Shown: in pieces, positions 48,253 through 56,235 of the stretch
Layout of the letters: every line of letters starts with the position of its first letter
Position numbering within the stretch: position 1 is the stretch's first letter
Assembly (NCBI RefSeq): GCF_900637685.1
Contig: NZ_LR134388.1
Location: 2,243,501-2,307,500 of the forward strand
DNA from: Legionella sainthelensi
GTDB lineage: Bacteria; Pseudomonadota; Gammaproteobacteria; Legionellales; Legionellaceae
Direction: 5' to 3'
Length of the DNA: 64,000 nucleotides
Made by a program: the position numbers and the translations under genes
Notes under the pieces: model-generated
Databases searched by the model: none
What the model saw: only the letters and a program-made list of their open reading frames with translations
What the model was told of the DNA's origin: nothing

Positions 48253-48803
48253 ACTCATTTCAAAGGCTATCAAGGATTTGCCAAAAATATTAGAACCATT
48301 CGTTTTGGTTCAAGCCTACTTGAAAGAAATGTGTCATAGTGAGCATGACGCATTTCAAAGCGCAAATCGGACAATATTTAAACACTAGAGCAACCTCTAT
48401 TTTTATATGTGCTTTGACAGAATATAAACAAGCTTATCCACAGAAAATGTGCATAAGTGAAAATAATGTATTTTTATCAACTAATGGAACTATCCTTATA
48501 GGACAAGGCCTCTAAGTCAAAATACCTGAGGGAAGTATATTTAGTATGAAAAATATCCACAGAAGAAAAGTGTAGAACATAAAGTGATGATACTTGCCGT
48601 TCTAACACAACAAAATTAAAAAGCAGTCTTGACTTGGACTATTTTTCGATTGATATCCTTTACCAACAACAGTTTATCTTTATCATCCCACAATTTTATT
48701 GCGATACCTACAATTTCTGAAGTTCAAACTCAAGGCCTTGAGATTTATTACCTGGGATTTATTATTTCTTCTAATCCAGTCCTTAACTTTTACAATAACT
48801 ATC
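48253..48803. other. Intergenic region with a possible displaced C-terminus
   Basis: The first ~135 bases in the +1 frame of the preceding gene read DKLISKAIKDLPKILEPFVL and continue to a stop at 48388, which looks coding and may be its original tail. The rest has no gene. It contains a TTATCCACA DnaA-box-like sequence at 48434-48442 and a weaker one at 48553. Confidence 0.45.
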
Positions 48804-49454
48804 TTAAAGAGATAACGGCTGCAAAATTCTATCTTTAGGACCATCATAACTCGAGTAAATATATCCTAATTCTAACGCATCTTCATAAGATACTAAAAAT
48901 TCAGGGTATAAATCTGTAACTTGTTTATGTATTTGTTTTATATCACTTCTCCTCAAACAACTTCCATTCCTTTCAAAAATCTTTTCTCCAGTGTGAGCTC
49001 TTACTTCATCACAATAATCCACCAGATTAGTGGGGTTTATTTTTTTCTCTTTGGTATACATACCTGCATTCATAAAGTGACAAATTTCATGAACTAAGGT
49101 ATTTGCCATATCTTGAGAATTCTTTTGTGATCTAATATAAATGACTTTATCATCATAAATAATACCTTCCAATTTAGATTCGATTTTTCGTACCGTTGAA
49201 ATATCAGGTGGGAAATTTTCTGGGAGAACCTCTCCATATTCTTTCTTCATATTTTTTCTCATTTCAGCGTAATGTTCTTTACTCATATTAAAAAATGACT
49301 GAATTATGATCTTTTTGGAGTTAATAACATCTAAGATTTTTTTTGCAAGAACTGATTGGTTTTGTTTAATAACATCAATCGCCGCACTTAAATTTGTTTG
49401 AAAATTATCGTGAGCATAATTAATAGGTTTTTCGAAAAATTTTGCATTATACAC
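48804..49454 (-). CDS. HEXXH protein, putative zinc metalloprotease, candidate effector
   Basis: A 216-residue soluble protein. TLVHEICHFMNAGMYT near residue 125 contains HEICH, a HEXXH zinc-protease motif placed in a predicted helix. DYCDEVRAHTGEKIF about 25 residues later could supply the third ligand (Glu) as in gluzincins. The N-terminal half is helical, with KNMKKEYGEVLPENFPPD. No signal peptide or propeptide. Start GTG 49454 is supported by GAGAGGGA seven bases upstream. A secreted toxin-like protease is possible; host target unknown. Confidence 0.7.
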   Translation of the reverse strand: MYNAKFFEKPINYAHDNFQTNLSAAIDVIKQNQSVLAKKILDVINSKKIIIQSFFNMSKEHYAEMRKNMKKEYGEVLPENFPPDISTVRKIESKLEGIIYDDKVIYIRSQKNSQDMANTLVHEICHFMNAGMYTKEKKINPTNLVDYCDEVRAHTGEKIFERNGSCLRRSDIKQIHKQVTDLYPEFLVSYEDALELGYIYSSYDGPKDRILQPLSL

Positions 49455-49776
49455 TCTAGATTCCCTCTCGTTGTCAGACTTAAGGTCAGTAGCATCCTGA
49501 TTTTAAAAATCCGGCCGATGATACCAAGTCAGATAACTAAGAATGTTAAAATCATGATGGCGCCAGTGTCAACATTGACCTCACTATGAACATACAAAAT
49601 ACAGTGCTAATCGCTTTAGATATACCCTCAGACATTAAGGATGAAAAATCGATTGAAATGAAAAGCAACACTTAAAATTGCTGTAGTTCAATCCGTTTAC
49701 AAGGAGAATAAAATCATCTAAAATCCATTTTTTTCAACTAGCCAACCATTTAAGCTGTTGTATTAGGAAGAAAACC
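49455..49776. other. Intergenic region, no gene seen
   Basis: About 322 bases between divergent genes at 49454 and 49777. It should hold both promoters. AGGAAG before 49777 is the ribosome site of the plus-strand gene. No repeat or RNA was seen. Confidence 0.45.
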
Positions 49777-50208
49777 ATGCCTTTAAGTGATTATGCTCCT
49801 ACGTTTTTTAGCTCGAGTAAAACTGGAAGAAAAAGTCAAAGAACCTCGGGTTATTCTGAATTTATAGGTCAAACTATTTTAAATAACTACATCACAGCAA
49901 TTCCAGTTAAAGTAGTGCAAACCGCAGCAGAGCTTTATGCTTTATGTAGTAAAGACACCCATATCAGTGAGAAAATAGCCGCTCTCATACAAGCAGGTCT
50001 GACCATAACTCAAATTGGTTTGGCAATTACCATGTTGTTTGAAGGAGAACAATGTAACATTACAAGTTCCAATCTATTCACTTCAGATACGAGTAACTTA
50101 TGCAAAGCGGATTTTTTGCTCGATATGCTTTATGCCGGAATTCTTGCTACAGGCTGGGGAGCTAGCGAGTTATCCAAGACACCTACAGCACCAGTTGCAC
50201 CGGTGTAG
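49777..50208 (+). CDS. Small unknown protein
   Basis: A 143-residue protein: polar Ser-rich N-terminus, a helical middle (EKIAALIQAGLTITQIGLAI), a Cys-containing loop (EGEQCNITSSN, SNLCKADF), and a second hydrophobic segment (LLDMLYAGILATGWGASEL) before a Pro/Val/Ala tail. It might span the membrane twice. No family recognised. AGGAAG lies upstream of the ATG. Confidence 0.65.
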   Translation: MPLSDYAPTFFSSSKTGRKSQRTSGYSEFIGQTILNNYITAIPVKVVQTAAELYALCSKDTHISEKIAALIQAGLTITQIGLAITMLFEGEQCNITSSNLFTSDTSNLCKADFLLDMLYAGILATGWGASELSKTPTAPVAPV

Positions 50209-50569
50209 GAAAGTAAGATAATCATGTTGAGGCATCAAAGCCTCAACCTTCATTGTTCGCAAAACACGCCATCTCCTCATTTCTCGGTTTATAAATTATA
50301 AAAATCTATCCGAACAAGATAAAAAACATTACTTTTTTCAGAAAAAATTTGCTCTTTAGGGTTTAGCTAGAATTAATTGGCTCATCTAGGTATAATCATA
50401 TGCCAAAAATGGGATTTTAAAGAAACAAAAGCATCAAATCAGTACCTCTTTTCTAAAAAATACAGGCTTATGACATGGAGCATAAAGTTGAGCCTAAAAC
50501 TGATAAATTATCAGTTTGCAGTTAACGCATAATTTTATACGCTTTAGCATTTACAAAAAGGAATTTAGT
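50209..50569. other. Intergenic region before the PLP-kmo pair
   Basis: About 360 bases of AT-rich DNA. TTGAGGC-ATCAAA-GCCTCAA at 50225-50244 is a perfect short hairpin and may terminate the preceding gene. The promoter of the following operon should also lie here, but no clear box pair was found. Confidence 0.5.
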
Positions 50570-51772
50570 ATGAAAATTTCAGAAGTAAGACAATTATTTC
50601 CAGGATTAAACGATAAAGTTTTTTTAGATGCAGCTTGTGTGAGTTTACTTCCTGTTTCTTCTAAATTAGCAATTGATAATTTTTTAGATATAGCTTTGCA
50701 CTGCTATGCTGAAGATGCTTCAGCACATCACATTCAAATGGATAGAATGAGATTAGCAGCGCTTGATGAAGCTGCAAAATTACTTCAAGTTAATGTGAAT
50801 AACCTTGCTTTGATTGAAAGCACCACCTTTGGATTAAACACCGCTGCTAATGCTTTAAATTTACAGCATGGTGATAATGTATTGATTGCTGATTCCGAGT
50901 TTTTACAAGTATCTATTCCTTGGATAAAAAAACAACAAAAAATGGGCATAGAAATTAAACCCGTTTACACCCAAGATGGAAAATTAACTATTAATGAGTT
51001 TGAAAAGAGGATAGATAAAAACACGAAAGCGATTTGTGTATCATCAGTACAATGGTGTACAGGATATCGAATTGATCTCGAAGCATTAGGTAAACTATGT
51101 CAGCAAAATGATATTTGGTTAATTGTAGATGGAATCCATGAACTGGGCGCCATGGAAGTCAATCTACAAAAACACTATGTCGATTTTTATATTGCTGGGG
51201 GACATAAATGGTTAAATTCGCCGCTTGGTTGTGGGATCATGTATCTTTCCGACCGCGTTTTGAATGAACTATCACCGAATTCTTTCGGTTATTTATCTCT
51301 CGAAGAACCACAAGGAGGATGGGGAACTTATTTCAGAACACCCTCTATCACTCCGTTTCAACCCTTTAATTTTTCTAAAACCGCAAAACAATTTGAAGTC
51401 GGTGGCACATCGAATTACATAGGTGCAATTGGGCTTGGAAAATCCATTTCACTTATTAATCAACTTGGGATTAAATCCATTGAATCAAGAATTCGTGAAC
51501 TAAGTAACCTATTACATCAAGAACTTAATAAGCTAAATGTCTTTAAAATTACTCAAGAAGATGAGGCCTCACAATCGGGAATCACTGTATTTAGTTTTTA
51601 TAATAATGCTGAAAAAGACTTAGCCCTACTTAAAGCTTTGCTCGAAAGAAAAATATATTTATCCATGCGTTATACATCAAATTTAGGCGGACTAAGGGTA
51701 TCTACGCATTTTTTCAATAATGAAGAGGATATTCAAAAGCTAATTCATTCCATTCGTACAATAACAAATTAG
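50570..51772 (+). CDS. Class V aminotransferase-fold PLP enzyme next to kmo
   Basis: A 400-residue fold-type I PLP enzyme. ALIESTTFGLNTAAN fits the cofactor phosphate cup, DGIHELGAMEV holds the Asp that pairs with the pyridine nitrogen, and GGHKWLNSPLGCGIMYL carries the Schiff-base Lys. ATG 50570 with AAGGAA upstream is preferred to ATG 50516. The gene ends 55 bases before a kynurenine 3-monooxygenase gene, so it may act on a kynurenine-type compound. The Lys motif (GGHKWLN) differs from true kynureninase, and it could equally be a transaminase, desulfurase-like or epimerase enzyme. Confidence 0.85.
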   Translation: MKISEVRQLFPGLNDKVFLDAACVSLLPVSSKLAIDNFLDIALHCYAEDASAHHIQMDRMRLAALDEAAKLLQVNVNNLALIESTTFGLNTAANALNLQHGDNVLIADSEFLQVSIPWIKKQQKMGIEIKPVYTQDGKLTINEFEKRIDKNTKAICVSSVQWCTGYRIDLEALGKLCQQNDIWLIVDGIHELGAMEVNLQKHYVDFYIAGGHKWLNSPLGCGIMYLSDRVLNELSPNSFGYLSLEEPQGGWGTYFRTPSITPFQPFNFSKTAKQFEVGGTSNYIGAIGLGKSISLINQLGIKSIESRIRELSNLLHQELNKLNVFKITQEDEASQSGITVFSFYNNAEKDLALLKALLERKIYLSMRYTSNLGGLRVSTHFFNNEEDIQKLIHSIRTITN

Positions 51773-51827
51773 AACCTTAGCGAATAAGGATATTAAGGTA
51801 CATTTTGCAGGAGCAGGAGTAGAAGCA

Positions 51828-53192
51828 ATGAAGATTGCTATTATTGGTGCGGGTTTAACTGGACTATTGTTATCACTTTATCTAGCCCGCAGAGGATATC
51901 AAATCGATATTTATGAGCAACGTTCAGATCCCAGAATTACAACACATCGCTATGACAAAGGACGCAAGATGAGTATTGATCTATCATCTCGTGGGTTACT
52001 CTCTTTGGCAGAAATAGGTTTAGCCGAAAAAATATTAAGTAAATCTGTTCCAATGCGCGATCGGGTCATTCATTTACCTAACGGAGAAATAATTTCCCTC
52101 GCCTATGGAAAGTGTGAGAATGATTGTATTCATACTGTATCACGCACGCAACTGCACTTTGATTTATTGCAAGAAACTGAATCCGTCTCATCAATCAGGG
52201 TACATTTCAATCAATCATTTATTGATAGGGATACAACATCCGATGAATTTATCCTCTTCGATAATCATTTAAAAAAACACTATGTCATCAAACCATTTTT
52301 TCTTTTTGGATGTGACGGTGCTAATTCAATAGTTAGAAAATGTATTGAAAGACATAAAGACATTACGTTTCAATATAGTTATTTTCCATATCAATATAAA
52401 GAATTAACCATACCCTATTTAGAAAATAAAGTGCTGCAACTTGAAGCCATGCATATGTGGCCTCGAAAAAATAGCATGTTAGTTGCACAACCAAATTATG
52501 ATCATTCATTTACATGTGCATTTCTTTTACCGAGTACCGGTGACTATAGTTTTGAAAATCTGGCGAAAGATCATTCGCCACAAAAAATGCTTAACTACTT
52601 TAAAGATCAATATTCAGATATTTATCCGTTCATTATCAATCTAGAAAATGATCTCTATAATAATCCCATAGGTTCATTAGTTACAATTAATGAAGGTCAT
52701 TGGAATATAGATAAAGTTGCATTAATGGGCGACAGTACGCACGCCATGGTGCCTTTTTTGGGTCAAGGATTAAATTGTTGCTTTGAGGATTGCCATTTAT
52801 TTAATCAATTTTTGGATAAATATAATGATGATTGGGAAACAGCTATTCCAGCCTTTGAAGAGTTGAGAAAAAAGGACACTAATGCCATTACTATTATGTC
52901 ATTAGAAAATTATCCTGAACTATTTGACTCTGATTTACAAAAATCGATATTGTTGCGTGAGATAGAAAACTACCTCATGGTAAATTTTAAAGATACATTT
53001 GCCACCTATCACAACTTGACTTGTTTTAGTTCACATTCATACAGCTACATCAATTCAATTAGACTCATTCAGAAAGAAATGATTATAGATATCTCTCAAA
53101 CCATCAACAATATTAAAGAAATAAATAAAGATAAAATAGAATTATTTTTAGAAGATTATCATAAAAAAATTTGTAAAATGCGTATCCAATAG
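51828..53192 (+). CDS. kmo: Kynurenine 3-monooxygenase-like flavoprotein
   Basis: A 454-residue FAD hydroxylase, close to the usual KMO length. It has the dinucleotide motif IIGAGLTGLLLSLYLARRGY, the KMO-type segment GRKMSIDLSSRGLLSL, the substrate-region YKELTIPYLE and MHMWPRKNSML, and the FAD motif LMGDSTHAMVPFLGQGLN. SLENYPEL matches the C-terminal region. KMO uses NADPH and O2 to make 3-hydroxykynurenine from kynurenine. GGAG precedes the ATG. It follows a PLP enzyme on the same strand. No tryptophan dioxygenase or formamidase is in the window, so the source of kynurenine may be the host cell. Confidence 0.88.
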   Translation: MKIAIIGAGLTGLLLSLYLARRGYQIDIYEQRSDPRITTHRYDKGRKMSIDLSSRGLLSLAEIGLAEKILSKSVPMRDRVIHLPNGEIISLAYGKCENDCIHTVSRTQLHFDLLQETESVSSIRVHFNQSFIDRDTTSDEFILFDNHLKKHYVIKPFFLFGCDGANSIVRKCIERHKDITFQYSYFPYQYKELTIPYLENKVLQLEAMHMWPRKNSMLVAQPNYDHSFTCAFLLPSTGDYSFENLAKDHSPQKMLNYFKDQYSDIYPFIINLENDLYNNPIGSLVTINEGHWNIDKVALMGDSTHAMVPFLGQGLNCCFEDCHLFNQFLDKYNDDWETAIPAFEELRKKDTNAITIMSLENYPELFDSDLQKSILLREIENYLMVNFKDTFATYHNLTCFSSHSYSYINSIRLIQKEMIIDISQTINNIKEINKDKIELFLEDYHKKICKMRIQ

Positions 53193-53471
53193 CGAAAACT
53201 CTCTCTGCTAATGGTTCCTTGTTTTACCTCGGGCTAAAAACAAGCAGTAGAGTTACAAAGTGGACTCATACTGCGATAATCATGTCGCGAGGTCTACGCA
53301 CTGGGTTTCTTCATCAACATGTTGCCAGACAGACTTGATGATGATTATCCTTGGTCACTTGCCCATCAAGTTGTGATTTGAGGTGGATAAAGTCATTTGT
53401 CCTTACTTTATATAATGCTGTCATGGCATCCAAATCGCGCAGCAACAACGCCCGGACAGCGATGCGGCTCC
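53193..53471. other. Intergenic, no gene seen
   Basis: The stretch after kmo has stops in all frames. It borders a decayed minus-strand gene; nothing identifiable was found. Confidence 0.4.
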
Positions 53472-53790
53472 TCATCCTCTGTACAGCCCCACAGAGGCTT
53501 TAAATATTGCAAAATCAATACCCAACTTAGAGTCGACACTGAACCAGTTTTCCTCTTTGTTGGTAGCCCAATTGTAGAATTGTTTCGATGATTTTGGTTG
53601 CGGGCTGAATTCCGCTACATCATAAAAATTTTGATCAGAGCATCACTCATAAACAACATGCATAGGCGCTAGTTTTTGTGCTTGTTTATCAAGTAGTTAA
53701 ATCGCATCTATTTCTGCTTTGCCCAAGCCAGGATCGGGGAGAGTCAGGATACCTGTAAATTTGACCAGTTTAACTTTTAAAGTGGTACTT
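53472..53790 (-). pseudogene. Relic of an unknown gene
   Basis: One minus-strand frame reads TLKVKLVKFTGILTLPDPGL, GKAEIDAI, stop, LLDKQAQKLAPMHVVYE, stop, CSDQNFYDVAEFSPQPK, SSKQFYNWATNKEENWFSVD and ends at 53472. The composition is clearly protein-like, but two in-frame stops interrupt it and no start is visible. The family is not recognised. Confidence 0.55.
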
Positions 53791-53956
53791 TAGCTTTTGT
53801 CACGCCTAGGTTTCTCAGCTTTTTATTCGAATCTAAAACATAACCCCCAAATCACTTGAGATGTTCGGTCATGTATGGGCGCATGTAACCACGGAAGGGT
53901 AACTATCTTTTGCCTACTCAGTGAATGGAATGGCTCATTAGAACCCAGGTTTGCGG

Positions 53957-55965
53957 CTACTCCACCTTCTTGCTGTTCCATGATTGATACCATTCTGGAA
54001 ACTGCTCCGCTGACATTGCTTTGCTGATAGCAAAGCCTTGGCCTAATTCACAACCAATGTTTATCAGATGGTTTATGTGCTCTTGTGTCTCTACACCTTC
54101 AGCAATGACCATGACATTTATTGCTTTTGCAATATCAAGTATTGCTCTTAATATTTTAGTATCCCTTTCATTTATTAAAATATTTCTAATAAAATCAGTA
54201 TCTATTTTCATATAGCGAAAGGGTAAATTTACTAAATAATTAAGCGATGAATATTTTGTTCCAAAATCATCTAGTGAAAATGCTATACCAATCTTATTAC
54301 ATTTTTTAATAATGTCTGAGGTTAATTCAAATTGAGTTATAACGCTAGATTCCAGAACTTCAAATTCAAGTCGGTTGTATATATTTTTAGGATAAGGTTT
54401 TACAATTTCCATTAATTTTTTAAAAAAATGTTCTTGTTCAAGTTGAAGTGCACTTATGTTGATGCTAATTGTTAGCTGTTCATCAATCTTTGTCCATAAT
54501 TGTATATGATCAAGCGCGTCCTTTAGGGTGAATTCTAAAAGGTCAAAGAAAAACGCATTACTTTTTATTTCAGGTAAAAACTGATTTGGTAGTAGGAGTC
54601 CTTTTTTAGGATGCTCCCAACGAATCAAACCCTCTAATCCCAATATTTTACCTGTTTTCATATTCACTTTAGGCTGGTAATAAAGTTTTAATTCATTATT
54701 TTTAATTGAAGATTTAATTGAGTTAATTAAGCCCTCTTGTTTTCTAATTCCTAATTCAAGCGCCGCATCATATAAAGAATATTTATTTTTCCCAGCCATC
54801 TTAGCTTGATACATAGCCTGATCAGCTTGAGAAAGCAAAGCAGACGGACCGATGGGTATTTTTTGGGGATAAAAACTAATCCCAGCGCTAATACTAATTA
54901 ATAATTTATGCGAATCTATAATTAATGGCTTTTTTAAATTTTCATATATCTTATCAATGATACTTTTAAAATCATTAGGATGTGTCAATCCTTCCAATAA
55001 TAACGCAAACTCATCACCTCCGAGTCTTGCCAAGGTGTCAGTTTCACGTATTAAATTTTTAATTAGTTGTCCAGTTTGAATTAATAGATTATCCCCTGTT
55101 TTGTGACCATATAAATCATTTACTGACTTAAAACTATCAATATCAATAAATATAAGCGCTATGTAATTCTTTAAGCGCCGTGTGTTTTGAATTGCAGTTT
55201 CTACTCGATCCAATAATGATTTTCTGTTTGGTAAATCTGTTAAGCTGTCATAGTATGCGAGATGAATTAATTGGTTTTTTTGTACTTCTTGTTGTGTAAT
55301 ATCGTAAAAGACGCCAATATAATTTACTAAGTCACCATCAATATTTTTTATTTCTGATATCGACAGCAATTGCGGATATGTTTCGTTATTTTTTCTCCTA
55401 TTCCATATCTCACCAAACCAAAACCCTTGTTTTTTTATATCAAGCCACATTTTTTTATAAAACTCGGCGTCATTAATTCCCGATTTTAAAATACTGGGGG
55501 TTTTACCAATGACCTCTTCTTTTTCATATTGGGTAATATTAGTAAACTCTATATTAACATCGACGATATTCAGATCAGGGTCTGTAACAATGATACCCTC
55601 TTTTGCAAAATGAAAAACATTTGCTAATACATTTAATTTTTTTTCAACTTTTCTCTTTCAGTAATATTATGTAAAGTAGCAACCCACGCTGGACTATTTT
55701 TCCATATAGCCTCTTTCATATACACTTCTGCATATGTTATTGTGTTATTAACACCGAAAATTTCTACTCTAGTTGGTTTTTGTAGTTCAATTGGATAACT
55801 AAAATCACTGCCAACGACGTCAATAATTTTTTTATTCAATAAAACACAGGATGCCTGATTGGCATAAAGAATTTTACCCGATAAATCTAAAACAAGAATC
55901 GCCTCTGACAAAGCGTCAACAAACGACTCCCAGTAATTTTCTTCCTGAAGTTCGTCAGATTTCAC
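53957..55965 (-). pseudogene. PAS-PAS-GGDEF-EAL c-di-GMP protein of the kai operon, split by a -1 frameshift
   Basis: The first frame (55965-55633) is a PAS domain (SEAILVLDLSGKILYANQAS, VATLHNITEREK). The second (from 55636) continues with another PAS (GIIVTDPDLNIVDVNIEF), then GGDEF (YYDSLTDLPNRK, ARLGGDEFALLL) and EAL (GLEGLIRWEHP, LDDFGTKYSSLNYL, VIAEGVETQEH). A -1 shift in the run of eight A (55644-55637) joins them into ~669 residues. GGDEF is intact; the EAL motif reads EGL. GTG 55965 overlaps the kaiB stop, so it is the third gene of kaiC-kaiB. If intact it would link the Kai module to c-di-GMP. Confidence 0.75.
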
Positions 55966-56233
55966 TGATATTTAACCCTACAAGTACTTTTTCTCGATCA
56001 GACAAGTCACCAATTATTCTGCGAATGGGCTCAGGTAAATCCTTTATTAACACAGGTGTTGCTATGATTTTTTCCGACTCGGCTAATTGTGGATGCTCTA
56101 ATAAATTAATAACTTCCGCTTCATACATACCTTGAAGTTCAGGTAGCGCGCAAATCTCATGGAGATTTTTTATTGCTTTTTTAGCGGTAGATGTGTAACC
56201 GATAATATAAAGTTTTAACTTAAACTTAGCCAT
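55955..56233 (-). CDS. kaiB: KaiB-like protein
   Basis: A 92-residue thioredoxin-fold protein (FKLKLYIIGYTSTAKKAIKN, YEAEVINLLEHPQLAES, ATPVLIKDLPEPIRRIIGDL), the typical KaiB layout including the conserved TPVLIK/LP..RRI.GDL strip. KaiB binds the KaiC ring in cyanobacteria. In Legionella, which lacks KaiA, the kai genes have been linked to stress fitness rather than a clock. ATG 56233 begins two bases after the kaiC stop, and the PAS gene overlaps its end. Confidence 0.93.
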   Translation of the reverse strand: MAKFKLKLYIIGYTSTAKKAIKNLHEICALPELQGMYEAEVINLLEHPQLAESEKIIATPVLIKDLPEPIRRIIGDLSDREKVLVGLNISEI

Positions 56234-56235
56234 TA

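Noticed and set aside
48434..48561. DnaA-box-like TTATCCACA and ATATCCACA, possible replication origin
   Set aside because: Only two scattered boxes, no AT-rich unwinding element with box cluster and no dnaA, dnaN or gidA nearby.
50570..51772. Naming the PLP enzyme kynureninase because of kmo
   Set aside because: The lysine motif and flanking residues do not match kynureninase; adjacency alone is not enough.
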